A stretch of DNA of 64,000 nucleotides. It comes from Polynucleobacter sp. KF022. Its GTDB lineage: Bacteria > Pseudomonadota > Gammaproteobacteria > Burkholderiales > Burkholderiaceae. The DNA is taken from assembly GCF_027924105.1 (NCBI RefSeq), contig NZ_AP026972.1, positions 62,001 through 126,000 of the forward strand, in the 5' to 3' direction. The notes beneath the pieces are model-generated. The model saw nothing but the letters and a program-made list of their open reading frames with translations, had not been told where the DNA came from and searched no databases. Positions 35,144-44,061 of this stretch are shown here, piece after piece (the first letter of the stretch is position 1; each line of letters begins with the position of its first letter). Position numbers and translations under genes: made by a program.

Positions 35144-35392
35144 ATGTTACCTACCCCTGAACAAATTGAAGGCTATATCAAGCAAGGTATTCAGTGCACT
35201 CATATTCAAGTGGAAGGCGATGGCCAGCATTTTTTTGCAACTATTGTTAGCCCCGAGTTTGAAGGTAAGCGTTTAGTGCAGCGTCATCAATTGGTTTATG
35301 GTGCTATGGGTGATCGCATGAAGGCAGAAGTACATGCTTTATCCATTAAGGCATTCACACCAGAAGAATTTGCTCAGAATTCAGCAGCATAA
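35144..35392 (+). CDS. ibaG: BolA family protein IbaG
   Basis: 82 residues of BolA/IbaG type with IKQGIQCTHIQVEGDGQHFFATIVSPEFEGKRLVQRHQLVYGAM. The conserved C-terminal His is in KAEVHALSIKAFTPEE, and Cys18 could serve in cluster binding with a monothiol glutaredoxin. Located next to murA, as in E. coli (ibaG-murA). Preceded by TAGGAGAAAAA. Confidence 0.93.
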   Translation: MLPTPEQIEGYIKQGIQCTHIQVEGDGQHFFATIVSPEFEGKRLVQRHQLVYGAMGDRMKAEVHALSIKAFTPEEFAQNSAA

Positions 35393-35434
35393 AAATCACA
35401 TTATTAATTATTAAGTTTTTACTGGAATCGTTTC

Positions 35435-36709
35435 ATGGATAAATTACGAATGGTTGGCGGAACTCCTCTCAACGGAGAGGTAGTGATTGCTGGCGCTAAA
35501 AATGCCGCGTTGCCAATTTTGTGTGCTTGTCTATTGACCGATCAACCGGTTGTTTTACGCAATGTTCCTGACTTGCAAGACGTACGCACCATGCTCAAGC
35601 TTTTGCAGGAGATTGGTGTCACAGTAGACTTTCCAAATGCTAGCGATCGTAGTCATATGGTCTTGAATGCAGCAGTCATCAAAAGCTCCGAAGCCACCTA
35701 TGAGATGGTAAAAACAATGCGCGCTTCTATTTTGGTGCTCGGACCATTGTTGGCCAGAATGCATAGCGCGAAGGTATCTTTGCCTGGTGGCTGCGCGATT
35801 GGTGCACGTCCGGTAGATCAGCATATTAAGGGCCTCAAGGCCATGGGCGCGAGCATCAAAATTAAGAGCGGCTATATCCAGGCCGAAACAAAGCCTCAAT
35901 CAGATCGATTGAAAGGCGCTTCGATCTTGACCGATATGATTACTGTGACTGGTACCGAAAATTTATTGATGGCCGCAACTTTGGCTTCGGGTACAACAGT
36001 TTTAGAGAATGCTGCGCGTGAGCCTGAGGTTGGCGACTTAGCGGAATTGCTGGTGAAGATGGGCGCCAAGATTTCTGGCATCGGTAGCGATCGCTTGGTA
36101 ATTGAAGGTGTCGAAAAATTGCATGGCGCAGAACATTCGGTAATTCCGGATCGCATTGAGGCTGGAACATTTTTATGCGCAGTGGCTGCAACTGGTGGCG
36201 AGATTACAGTCAAGCACTGCCGCCCTGATACCTTAGACGCAGTTATTGTGAAATTGAAAGAAGCCGGTCTGCAAATGGAGATTGGCTCCGATTGGATTAA
36301 GGCATCCATGAAGGATCGTCCTAAAGCGGTCAATTTCCGCACCTCTGAATATCCCGCCTTTCCAACAGACATGCAGGCACAGCTGATGACAGTGAATGCA
36401 ATTGCAGCTGGCAGTTCAATGATTACGGAGACGATTTTTGAGAATCGCTTTATGCATGTGCAAGAGCTCAATCGTCTGGGTGCGGATATTGCAATCGAAG
36501 GCAATACTGCAATTGCCCAAGGAGTCGAAAAACTCTCCGGTGCCATCGTAATGGCTACAGACCTACGTGCCTCAGCTAGCTTGGTGATTGCCGGATTGGC
36601 TGCCCAAGGAGAAACCCAGGTGGACCGGATTTACCACTTGGATCGTGGCTATGACCGTATGGAACAGAAGTTAACCCTTTTAGGTGCCAAGATTGAGCGC
36701 ATCAAGTAA
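35435..36709 (+). CDS. murA: UDP-N-acetylglucosamine 1-carboxyvinyltransferase
   Basis: 424 residues, two-domain EPSP-synthase-like fold. KNAALPILCACLL at 22-34 holds the PEP-binding region; the fosfomycin-reactive Cys120 is in SLPGGCAIGARP. RIEAGTFLCAVAATGG and AEYPAFPTDMQAQ-like residues (SEYPAFPTDMQAQ) are family signatures. It commits UDP-GlcNAc to peptidoglycan synthesis. Having Cys rather than Asp at 120 predicts fosfomycin sensitivity of the enzyme. Confidence 0.97.
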   Translation: MDKLRMVGGTPLNGEVVIAGAKNAALPILCACLLTDQPVVLRNVPDLQDVRTMLKLLQEIGVTVDFPNASDRSHMVLNAAVIKSSEATYEMVKTMRASILVLGPLLARMHSAKVSLPGGCAIGARPVDQHIKGLKAMGASIKIKSGYIQAETKPQSDRLKGASILTDMITVTGTENLLMAATLASGTTVLENAAREPEVGDLAELLVKMGAKISGIGSDRLVIEGVEKLHGAEHSVIPDRIEAGTFLCAVAATGGEITVKHCRPDTLDAVIVKLKEAGLQMEIGSDWIKASMKDRPKAVNFRTSEYPAFPTDMQAQLMTVNAIAAGSSMITETIFENRFMHVQELNRLGADIAIEGNTAIAQGVEKLSGAIVMATDLRASASLVIAGLAAQGETQVDRIYHLDRGYDRMEQKLTLLGAKIERIK

Positions 36710-36729
36710 GGCTGATGGATAATTAGTCC

Positions 36730-37356
36730 ATGAAATTGACTTTAGCCCTCTCCAAGGGTCGCATCTTCGAAGAAACCGCAGAGATCTTATCCAAGGTCGG
36801 TATTGTGCCGCTGGAAGATCCGGAGAAATCTCGCAAACTGATCATTGAGACTACCAATCCAGATGTCCGTTTAATTATCGTCCGCGCATCTGACGTTCCA
36901 ACATACGTGCAATTTGGTGGCGCTGATTTTGGTGTTGCTGGTTTGGACGTATTAATGGAAAAAGGTAGCGATGGTTTATATGTCCCTTACGACTTAGACA
37001 TCGCAAAGTGTCGTATGTCTGTAGCAGTGCGCGAAGGGTTTGACTATGCTGCAGCAGTTAAGCAAGGGTCACGCCTAAAAGTTGCTACAAAGTATGTCAA
37101 CTGCGCACGTGATCACTTCGCCAATAAAGGCGTGCATATCGATACGATTCAGTTATATGGATCAATGGAGCTTGCTCCATTGGTAGGTCTAGCCGATGCT
37201 ATTGTTGACTTGGTTTCTACAGGCAATACGCTAAAAGCGAATGGTTTAGTTGAAGTTGAGCCTATCGCTAATATCAGCGCTCGATTGGTAGTGAATCAAG
37301 CATCTTATAAGCGTAAGCGTGCTCAGCTGCAGCCTATTTTTGAGTTGCTGAAGTAA
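36730..37356 (+). CDS. hisG: ATP phosphoribosyltransferase, short (HisG-S) form
   Basis: 208 residues: MKLTLALSKGRIFEETAEIL, then DVPTYVQFGGADFGVAGLDVL and GSMELAPLVGLADAIVDLVSTG. It lacks the C-terminal regulatory ACT-like domain of the 300-residue form, so it should need HisZ for activity and histidine feedback. No hisZ is in this window. Catalyses the first step of histidine synthesis. Confidence 0.95.
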   Translation: MKLTLALSKGRIFEETAEILSKVGIVPLEDPEKSRKLIIETTNPDVRLIIVRASDVPTYVQFGGADFGVAGLDVLMEKGSDGLYVPYDLDIAKCRMSVAVREGFDYAAAVKQGSRLKVATKYVNCARDHFANKGVHIDTIQLYGSMELAPLVGLADAIVDLVSTGNTLKANGLVEVEPIANISARLVVNQASYKRKRAQLQPIFELLK

Positions 37357-37380
37357 TCAGTAGCCACGAGAAGTCTTTTC

Positions 37381-38703
37381 ATGCCTGCAAACATCAACGT
37401 TAAGCGCCTTAATAGTAAGGATGCGAGCTTCAGAGAGATTCTGTTGTCCAGCCTTTCTTTGCCATCGGCTGATGATGAGGCAATAGATACTGCAGTAGTA
37501 AAAATTTTGGCTGCAGTGAAAGATAAAGGCGACGAAGCAATTCTTGGTTTTACAAAACAGTTTGATCGTTTAAATGTTGCAAGTGTTTCTGAATTAGAAA
37601 TTCTTCGCCAAGATTTAGAGCAGGCTTACCAATCTTTATCTGTTGAGCAAAAAAGTGCCCTAGACGTTGCGGCGCAAAGAGTTCGCGCTTATCACGAGCA
37701 GCAAAAGATTGAAGCGGGTTGTCATTCTTGGGAATATGAAGAGAAAGATGGTACGCGCTTAGGTCAAAAAGTAACCCCCTTAGATCGCGTTGGTATTTAT
37801 GTGCCGGGCGGTAAAGCGGCTTATCCATCTTCAGTATTGATGAACGCAATTCCTGCCAAGGTAGCGGGTGTTGCTGAAGTCATCATGGTGGTGCCCACTC
37901 CAGACGGAGCGCGCAATCCATTAGTTCTGGCGGCAGCCTTTCTGGCTGGGGTTGATCGTGTCTTTACGATCGGCGGAGCGCAAGCGGTTGGTGCTCTGGC
38001 CTATGGAACCAAAACAATTCCTTCGGTCGACAAAATTGTGGGGCCGGGCAATGCCTATGTAGCTGCAGCAAAGCGCCGAGTATTTGGTACGGTAGGCATC
38101 GACATGATTGCGGGCCCATCAGAAATATTAGTGCTCTGCGATGGATCTACTAACCCTGATTGGGTTGCAATGGATTTGTTCTCACAGGCTGAACATGATG
38201 AGCAAGCGCAATCCATTTTGCTTTGTCCAAATGCTGCATATATTGAGCAAGTACAGGCTAGCATTAATAAGCTATTACCAGAAATGCCAAGAGCCAAAGT
38301 GATTGAAGCCTCACTTATAAATCGTGCCTTATTGATTCAGGTTAAAGATATGGCAGAAGCCTGTGAAATTGCGAATGCTATTGCTGCCGAGCATTTGGAG
38401 ATTTGTGCTGCTGATCCACGCAAGTGGGCCGAGCAAATTCGCCATGCTGGCGCTATCTTCATGGGTAGCTACACCAGTGAATCACTTGGTGATTACTGTG
38501 CCGGACCCAACCACGTGTTGCCGACTGCGCGTACTGCACGCTTCTCTTCACCGTTGGGTGTTTACGATTTCATCAAGCGCTCAAGCATGATTGAGGTGAG
38601 TGAGGCCGGTGCACAAACTTTGGGTGCAGTAGCTAGTACTTTGGCTCACGGAGAAGGCTTGCAGGCCCACGCCCGCGCAGCTGAGATGCGCCTTAAGAAG
38701 TAA
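37381..38703 (+). CDS. hisD: Histidinol dehydrogenase
   Basis: 440 residues. Motifs: DRVGIYVPGGKAAYPSSVLMNAIPA, FTIGGAQAVGALAYGT, KIVGPGNAYVAAAKR, DMIAGPSEILVL, FSQAEHDEQAQS with catalytic Glu/His, and LGDYCAGPNHVLPT. Oxidises histidinol to histidine, the last step. 24 bases after hisG, same operon. Confidence 0.97.
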   Translation: MPANINVKRLNSKDASFREILLSSLSLPSADDEAIDTAVVKILAAVKDKGDEAILGFTKQFDRLNVASVSELEILRQDLEQAYQSLSVEQKSALDVAAQRVRAYHEQQKIEAGCHSWEYEEKDGTRLGQKVTPLDRVGIYVPGGKAAYPSSVLMNAIPAKVAGVAEVIMVVPTPDGARNPLVLAAAFLAGVDRVFTIGGAQAVGALAYGTKTIPSVDKIVGPGNAYVAAAKRRVFGTVGIDMIAGPSEILVLCDGSTNPDWVAMDLFSQAEHDEQAQSILLCPNAAYIEQVQASINKLLPEMPRAKVIEASLINRALLIQVKDMAEACEIANAIAAEHLEICAADPRKWAEQIRHAGAIFMGSYTSESLGDYCAGPNHVLPTARTARFSSPLGVYDFIKRSSMIEVSEAGAQTLGAVASTLAHGEGLQAHARAAEMRLKK

Positions 38704-38726
38704 GTTCAAAAACGCTCGAACTTACT
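38699..38726. terminator. Dyad between convergent hisD and hisC
   Basis: Perfect 9-bp inverted repeat AGTAAGTTC (38699-38707)/GAACTTACT (38718-38726) with a 10-base loop. The left arm contains the hisD stop codon. It precedes the inverted hisC end by only seven bases. No T-run on the plus side and a short one on the minus side; probably a weak bidirectional terminator. Confidence 0.45.
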
Positions 38727-38733
38727 AAATAAA

Positions 38734-39801
38734 TTAACTCAGTATTTCCTTTAGAGCGGCGACGAGTTCGCCGCTTTGTGCATCAGTGCCAATCGTAATA
38801 CGCAAGAAATCTTCTATGCGTGCAGACTTGAAGTGGCGCACGATAATGCCGCGATCACGTAATGCTTGATAGAGCTCTACACCAGCATGCTTTGGATGCC
38901 GCGTAAAAATAAAGTTGGCAGTTGAAGGTAGTGTTTCAAATCCCAAAGCATTGAGCTGCTCAATTAACTGAGTGCGAGTTTGTATAACCTTGGCAGACGT
39001 TTCTTCCAGATGAGATTGATCTTCAATGGCTGCAATCGCGCCTGCTTGAGCAAGTCGTCCTAACGGATAAGAGTTAAAGCTATTTTTTACTCGCTCCAAT
39101 CCTTCAATTAAATCTGGATGACCAACAGCAAAGCCAACGCGCAGGCCGGCTAAGGCACGTGATTTAGAAAGCGTGTGAACAACTAATAAATTTTCTGGGC
39201 AGTGTTTGCTGCGCAATAATGGAATACAAGACTCGGTGCCGTAATCTACATAGGCCTCATCAATCACCACTACAGAGTCTTTGTTTCGAGACAGCAAAGC
39301 TTCGATTTCAGAACGAGGGATTGATCTACCGGTTGGAGCATTTGGGTTCGGAAAAATAATCCCACCGTTAGGAGTTTGATAATCAGCCGTGTTGATCTCA
39401 AACTGGTCACCTAATGGGATTGTTTGGTAATCAATTCCAAATAGCTTGCAGTAGACCGGATAGAAGCTATATGTAATATCCGGAAAGTTGACGGGCTTAC
39501 TTTGTTTGAGAAGCCCAGCAAAGACATGCGCTAAAACTTCATCTGAGCCATTGCCTAAAAATACTTGTTTTGGATCTAGGCCATGCAATTTGGCGATGGC
39601 TTGTTTGAGGGCTGCACCTTCTGGATCAGGATAAAGGCGCAAATCCGCAGTGTTTTGACCTTCAATAGCAGCAAGGGCCTTTGGCGATGGGCCGTAAGGG
39701 CTTTCGTTGGTGTTGAGTTTGACCAGCCGCTGCATTTGCGGTTGCTCCCCCGGAACGTAAGGGGTTAGGGTTTTAACAACGGGGCTCCAAAAACGGCTCA
39801 T
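38734..39801 (-). CDS. hisC: Histidinol-phosphate aminotransferase
   Basis: 355 residues from ATG 39801 (MSRFWSPVVKTLTPYVPGEQP); a TTG at 39813 could add four. PLP-aminotransferase fold I: KLNTNESPYGPSPKA, LGNGSDEVLAHVF, FPNPNAPTGR, VIDEAYVDY, and the PLP lysine in TLSKSRALAGLRVGF. It converts imidazole-acetol phosphate to histidinol phosphate. It is the only his gene on the minus strand and splits the cluster, so it needs its own promoter in the hisC-hisB gap. Confidence 0.95.
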   Translation of the reverse strand: MSRFWSPVVKTLTPYVPGEQPQMQRLVKLNTNESPYGPSPKALAAIEGQNTADLRLYPDPEGAALKQAIAKLHGLDPKQVFLGNGSDEVLAHVFAGLLKQSKPVNFPDITYSFYPVYCKLFGIDYQTIPLGDQFEINTADYQTPNGGIIFPNPNAPTGRSIPRSEIEALLSRNKDSVVVIDEAYVDYGTESCIPLLRSKHCPENLLVVHTLSKSRALAGLRVGFAVGHPDLIEGLERVKNSFNSYPLGRLAQAGAIAAIEDQSHLEETSAKVIQTRTQLIEQLNALGFETLPSTANFIFTRHPKHAGVELYQALRDRGIIVRHFKSARIEDFLRITIGTDAQSGELVAALKEILS

Positions 39802-39917
39802 GTGGGGTCTCAAGTCAAAAATCGGGATGAAAGTGCAGCAATATCGATATTTAAATCTTCTCTAGGAATGATATTATGAGGCTTCAATCAACACTTCGCC
39901 TCGCGGCGCAATGAAGC
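39802..39917. promoter_or_regulatory. Divergent hisC/hisB spacer
   Basis: 116 bases between the inverted hisC and hisB. TATTAT (39872-39877) is a possible -10 toward hisB but its -35 (TTTAAA, 39850-39855) is weak. A promoter toward hisC must also be here or inside hisB, but I cannot fix it. A GCCTCGCGGCGC stretch precedes hisB. No clear ribosome-binding site is seen before hisB. Confidence 0.3.
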
Positions 39918-40505
39918 ATGCGGCAAGCCGACGTTACCCGAAACACTTCGGAAACCAAAATTCAGATTTCCATCAATTTGGATGGTACCGGTAAGGCTGA
40001 ACTAGCCTCCGGCGTTCCTTTTCTTGACCATATGTTGGATCAGATTGCCCGTCACGGCATGATTGACCTCAAAGTGGTTGCTAATGGCGATACCCATATT
40101 GATGATCACCACACCGTTGAGGATGTTGGGATCACCTTAGGCCAAGCCTTTGCTAAGGCCGTAGGAGATAAAGCTGGCATCACTCGTTATGGCCATTCTT
40201 ATGTGCCCTTGGATGAAACCCTTTCTCGTGTAGTGGTCGATTTCTCTGGCCGCCCTGGCTTAGAATTTAACGTGCCATTTACTCGTGCTCGTGTGGGTGA
40301 CTTTGACGTCGATCTCAGTATTGAGTTCTTCCGTGGTTTTGTGAATCACGCAGGAGTGACTTTGCATATTGATAATTTGCGTGGCATTAATGCGCATCAC
40401 CAGATTGAAACTGTCTTCAAGGCCTTTGGACGCGCTTTGCGTATGGCTTTGGCAGTGGATCCTCGTGCTTCTGGTTCTATTCCTTCAACCAAAGGCAGCC
40501 TCTAA
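39918..40505 (+). CDS. hisB: Imidazoleglycerol-phosphate dehydratase
   Basis: 195 residues, the monofunctional dehydratase only (no N-terminal phosphatase as in E. coli). Motifs: LDHMLDQIARHG, DTHIDDHHTVEDVGITLG and GINAHHQIETVFKAFGRALR, which carry the manganese-binding His/Glu residues. Histidinol phosphatase must be encoded elsewhere. Heads the hisBHAFIE half of the cluster. Confidence 0.97.
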   Translation: MRQADVTRNTSETKIQISINLDGTGKAELASGVPFLDHMLDQIARHGMIDLKVVANGDTHIDDHHTVEDVGITLGQAFAKAVGDKAGITRYGHSYVPLDETLSRVVVDFSGRPGLEFNVPFTRARVGDFDVDLSIEFFRGFVNHAGVTLHIDNLRGINAHHQIETVFKAFGRALRMALAVDPRASGSIPSTKGSL

Positions 40506-40554
40506 TCTAGATCTTCTAGTTGCCCGTTAGATAACAGCAAAGATAGGCTCAATT

Positions 40555-41211
40555 TTGGCGCAAACCATTGCGATCGTTGATTATGGAATGGGTAATCTCC
40601 GTTCTGTGTATCAAGCATTTCATCATGTCGCACCTGATGATCATGTGTTGATCGCACATCAACCAGAAGAGATTCGTACGGCTGATAGAGTAGTGTTGCC
40701 TGGTCAAGGTGCGATGCCCGACTGCATGAAGCACCTAGACGACTCTGGTTTATTAGAAGCCTTGTTAGAGGCGTCAAAAAATAAGCCACTCTTAGGCGTA
40801 TGCGTTGGCGAACAAATGCTATTTGATAAAAGTGCAGAGGTTCGCGCTACTGAGCAATGGACACCATGCCTGGGCTTAATTCCTGGGGAAGTACGTCGCT
40901 TTGATTTAATAGGTAAGAAGCAACCGGATGGATCTGCCTATAAAGTGCCACATATGGGCTGGAATCAAGTTCGTCAGGATCAAAAGCACCCGCTATGGGA
41001 TGGAATACCTGATTTGACGAGCTTTTATTTCGTGCACAGCTACTATGTTGTGCCGCAGCGCAAGGAAGATACCGCTGGCTCTACTGAATATGGCGATTGG
41101 TTTACTTCTGCGGTGACGCGAGATAATATTTTTGCAACTCAATTTCATCCAGAAAAAAGTGCAGAATACGGATTAAAGCTTTATCAAAACTTTGTTTCTT
41201 GGCAACCTTAA
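40555..41211 (+). CDS. hisH: Imidazole glycerol phosphate synthase, glutaminase subunit HisH
   Basis: 218 residues from a TTG start at 40555 (MAQTIAIVDYGMGNLRSVYQAF); no ATG or GTG lies near and the family N-terminus begins here. The class I glutaminase nucleophile is Cys83 (LGVCVGEQML), with His and Glu in TQFHPEKSAEYG. Supplies ammonia to HisF. The weak TTG start and poor upstream ribosome-binding site suggest modest translation. Confidence 0.95.
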   Translation: MAQTIAIVDYGMGNLRSVYQAFHHVAPDDHVLIAHQPEEIRTADRVVLPGQGAMPDCMKHLDDSGLLEALLEASKNKPLLGVCVGEQMLFDKSAEVRATEQWTPCLGLIPGEVRRFDLIGKKQPDGSAYKVPHMGWNQVRQDQKHPLWDGIPDLTSFYFVHSYYVVPQRKEDTAGSTEYGDWFTSAVTRDNIFATQFHPEKSAEYGLKLYQNFVSWQP

Positions 41212-41229
41212 TTTAATTTACTCTTTGCT

Positions 41230-41991
41230 ATGCTGCTGATTCCCGCAATTGATCTAAAAGACGGCCACTGTGTTCGACTCGAACAGGGTGACATGGATAA
41301 AGCCACAGTTTTTTCTGAAGACCCAGGTGCAATGGCGGCACATTGGATTAGCAAGGGAGCGCGCCGTTTGCACTTAGTGGATCTCAATGGCGCATTTGCG
41401 GGTAAGTTAAAAAATGAATCTGCTATTAAATCTATTTTGAAAGCAGTCGGAGATGAAATCCCCGTTCAGCTAGGTGGCGGTATTCGCGATCTCGAAACTA
41501 TTGAGCGTTTATTAGATGACGGAATTAGCACTGTCATTATTGGTACTGCAGCCGTTAAGAATCCAGGATTTGTACAAGATGCTTGCACGGCTTTTCCAGG
41601 ACATGTCATGGTTGGCTTAGATGCGCGTGATGGCAAAGTTGCAACGGACGGTTGGAGCAAAATTACTGGTCACGAGGTCATTGACCTTGCCAAGAAATTC
41701 GAAGACTGGGGCGTTGAAGCCATTATCTATACTGATATTGGTCGTGACGGCATGCTCAAGGGCGTCAATATTGATGCCACAGTAAAGTTGGCCCAGGCTA
41801 TTCGTATTCCGGTAATTGCAAGTGGTGGCTTATCAAACAATCAAGACATTGATGCGCTTTGCAAAGCTGAAGAAGAAGGTGTTATGGGCGTGATTGCTGG
41901 CCGCTCAATTTATGCTGGCGATCTAGATCTTGCAGCTGCTCAAAAATATGCTGATGAGTTGACGCTGAAATATAAAAAGAAAATTATCTAG
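41230..41991 (+). CDS. hisA: ProFAR isomerase HisA
   Basis: 253 residues, TIM barrel: LLIPAIDLKDGHCVRLEQGD with the first catalytic Asp, QLGGGIRDLETIE, and YTDIGRDGMLKGVN with the second Asp; phosphate-binding ASGGLSNNQDI. Isomerises ProFAR to PRFAR. Its stop shares one base with the hisF GTG. Confidence 0.97.
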   Translation: MLLIPAIDLKDGHCVRLEQGDMDKATVFSEDPGAMAAHWISKGARRLHLVDLNGAFAGKLKNESAIKSILKAVGDEIPVQLGGGIRDLETIERLLDDGISTVIIGTAAVKNPGFVQDACTAFPGHVMVGLDARDGKVATDGWSKITGHEVIDLAKKFEDWGVEAIIYTDIGRDGMLKGVNIDATVKLAQAIRIPVIASGGLSNNQDIDALCKAEEEGVMGVIAGRSIYAGDLDLAAAQKYADELTLKYKKKII

Positions 41992-42749
41992 TGTTAACTA
42001 AGCGAATTATTCCTTGCCTTGATGTCACTGCAGGGCGCGTAGTTAAGGGTGTGAACTTCGTTGGCCTACGTGATGCAGGCGATCCTGTCGAAATCGCTAA
42101 ACGTTATGACACACAAGGTGCAGACGAGCTAACCTTTTTAGACATTACCGCTACATCTGATGGGCGCGATCTAATTTTGCACATCATTGAAGATGTCGCA
42201 TCACAAGTATTTATTCCTTTGACGGTTGGCGGCGGTGTACGCGCTGTTGCTGACGTACGTCGTTTGCTAAACGCTGGCGCAGATAAAGTCAGTATGAACT
42301 CTTCTGCTGTGGCAAATCCAGATTTGGTTTCTGATGCAGCTGCGTATTACGGTTCGCAATGTATTGTGGTGGCAATTGATGCCAAACAAACAGAGGCAGG
42401 TAATTGGGAGGTATTTACCCATGGCGGTAGAACTGCTACTGGTATGGATGTAGTTGAATGGGCCAAAGAAGTTGCTAAGCGTGGTGCAGGTGAGATTCTA
42501 TTAACCAGTATGAATCGCGATGGCAGCAAAGATGGATTTGACTTGGCGCTTACTGCCGCTGTAAGTGATGCAGTATCCGTTCCAGTTATTGCTTCTGGCG
42601 GGGTTGGTAATTTGCAGCATTTAGTTGATGGCATCACCAAGGGGCATGCAGACGCTGTACTGGCGGCAAGCATTTTTCACTATGGTGAGTACACCGTTGG
42701 ACAGGCAAAGGAATATATGGCTGCCCATGGAATTCCGGTTCGGATTTAA
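41991..42749 (+). CDS. hisF: Imidazole glycerol phosphate synthase, cyclase subunit HisF
   Basis: 252 residues from GTG 41991 (tight TAGTG overlap with hisA). TIM barrel with LDVTAGRVVKGVNF, LTVGGGVRAVADV, LLTSMNRDGSKDGFD and VIASGGVGN; the two catalytic Asp residues are in the first and third motifs. Forms IGP and AICAR from PRFAR and HisH-derived ammonia. Confidence 0.97.
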   Translation: MLTKRIIPCLDVTAGRVVKGVNFVGLRDAGDPVEIAKRYDTQGADELTFLDITATSDGRDLILHIIEDVASQVFIPLTVGGGVRAVADVRRLLNAGADKVSMNSSAVANPDLVSDAAAYYGSQCIVVAIDAKQTEAGNWEVFTHGGRTATGMDVVEWAKEVAKRGAGEILLTSMNRDGSKDGFDLALTAAVSDAVSVPVIASGGVGNLQHLVDGITKGHADAVLAASIFHYGEYTVGQAKEYMAAHGIPVRI

Positions 42750-42800
42750 TTAATCCCAGGCTTTTTAGTAAGTTTGTGCCATTGCCTGTAAAGTTTAGGT

Positions 42801-43214
42801 ATGAGTAAATCTCAAAGCACCTTCAAACCCATTCAAGATCTTCAGGCTGGTTCATGGCTTGATGCTGTCTCATGGAATGAGCAAGGCTTGGTTCCGGCCA
42901 TTGCCCAGGAGGTAGGTAGCAAAGATATCTTGATGATGGCTTGGATGAATCGAGATGCGCTTTTAGAAACTTTGCGTTTGGGCGAAGCGGTCTATTGGAC
43001 TCGCTCTAGACAAAAGTTATGGCACAAAGGCGAAGAGTCTGGCCATACCCAAAAAGTAAAAGAAATTCGCTTAGATTGTGATGGCGACACGATTTTGCTT
43101 TTAGTTGAGCAAAAAGATGGTATTGCTTGCCATACCGGTGAGCATAGTTGCTTCTTTTTACAGTGGGACTCAGTAAAGGCTGCCTGGGTTGATGAGTCCG
43201 AGAACAAAAAGTAA
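42801..43214 (+). CDS. hisI: Phosphoribosyl-AMP cyclohydrolase
   Basis: 137 residues, monofunctional. Motifs: WMNRDALLETLRLGEAVYWTRSRQKLWHKGEESGH, DCDGDTILLLV and CHTGEHSCFF, providing the zinc cysteines and magnesium aspartates. Third step of the pathway. In E. coli this is fused to HisE; here hisE is a separate gene 37 bases downstream. Confidence 0.96.
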   Translation: MSKSQSTFKPIQDLQAGSWLDAVSWNEQGLVPAIAQEVGSKDILMMAWMNRDALLETLRLGEAVYWTRSRQKLWHKGEESGHTQKVKEIRLDCDGDTILLLVEQKDGIACHTGEHSCFFLQWDSVKAAWVDESENKK

Positions 43215-43251
43215 AGCGCATGCTTTAACTTAAACGACATAAAATGATTAA

Positions 43252-43653
43252 ATGACTAGTTCTGCAAATAAACCTTCTAATTTAGACTCTGCATTTGCCC
43301 ATTTAGCAGATGTAGTTGATCAACGTCGTGATGCGTTTAAGGCTGGGCAAGCAGATCCTAAAACCTCCTATACCGCTTTGCTCTTTTCAAAAGGTGACGA
43401 TGGAATTTTGAAGAAGATTGGCGAAGAGGCGACTGAAGCGGTAATGGCTGCAAAAGATGCGCGTAACTCAAATTTGGCGGCTGACCAGCAAAAGTTGCTG
43501 GTTGGTGAAATGGCTGATTTATGGTTTCACTGCTTAATTGCCCTGTCTCAATTTAACCTCCGCCCAGAAGATGTGATTGCCGAGCTTGATCGCCGTTTAG
43601 GAACCTCGGGTATTGAAGAGAAGGCTGCTAGAAAAGCGGCTGGCAAAGAGTAA
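43252..43653 (+). CDS. hisE: Phosphoribosyl-ATP pyrophosphatase
   Basis: 133 residues, MazG-like all-alpha fold: SYTALLFSKGDDGILKKIGEEATEAVMAAKD and VGEMADLWFHCLIAL, with the acidic metal-binding EExxE pattern. Hydrolyses PR-ATP to PR-AMP, second step of histidine synthesis. Ends the his run. Confidence 0.95.
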   Translation: MTSSANKPSNLDSAFAHLADVVDQRRDAFKAGQADPKTSYTALLFSKGDDGILKKIGEEATEAVMAAKDARNSNLAADQQKLLVGEMADLWFHCLIALSQFNLRPEDVIAELDRRLGTSGIEEKAARKAAGKE

Positions 43654-43688
43654 TCGCGGAATAACTCTGGAATAACTACGGAATAAGC

Positions 43689-44045
43689 ATGTCACACGAC
43701 CCTAATTGCCTGTTTTGCAAGATTTCTGCGGGTTTGATCCCTTCCCAGAAGGTCTACGAGGATGAGGAAATCTACGCTTTTAAAGATATCAATCCTGCAG
43801 CCCCAATCCATTTTTTGATGATTCCTAAAAAACATATACCCATGTTGGAGTCTTCGGAAAGCGTAGATATCCCTTTGCTGGGTAGAATGATGGAATTAGC
43901 ACCCCGTCTTGCCAAAGAGCAGGGTTGTCGTCCCGGCAAGGATGGCGGCTTTAGATTGATGGTAAACAATGGTGCGGATGGTGGGCAGGAGGTTTATCAC
44001 TTGCACTTACATGTGATGGGCGGTCCCCGCCCCTGGAAAAAATAA
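43689..44045 (+). CDS. HIT-family purine nucleoside phosphoramidase (HinT-like)
   Basis: 118 residues: CLFCKISAGLIPSQKVYEDEEIYAFKDINPAAPIHFLMIPKKHI at the start and the histidine triad VYHLHLHVMGG at the end. Such enzymes cleave AMP from lysine or phosphoramidate adducts. It follows hisE by 35 bases; a HIT gene at the his/tat junction is common in related bacteria. Confidence 0.94.
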   Translation: MSHDPNCLFCKISAGLIPSQKVYEDEEIYAFKDINPAAPIHFLMIPKKHIPMLESSESVDIPLLGRMMELAPRLAKEQGCRPGKDGGFRLMVNNGADGGQEVYHLHLHVMGGPRPWKK

Positions 44046-44061
44046 TCCTAGGAGATTAAAG

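Noticed and set aside
35555..36546. Long open frames antisense to murA
   Set aside because: They are shadows of the strongly conserved murA frame, with no family signature or ribosome-binding site.
42347..42673. Antisense open frame within hisF
   Set aside because: Reverse-complement shadow of a TIM-barrel gene; composition and lack of start signals argue against a gene.
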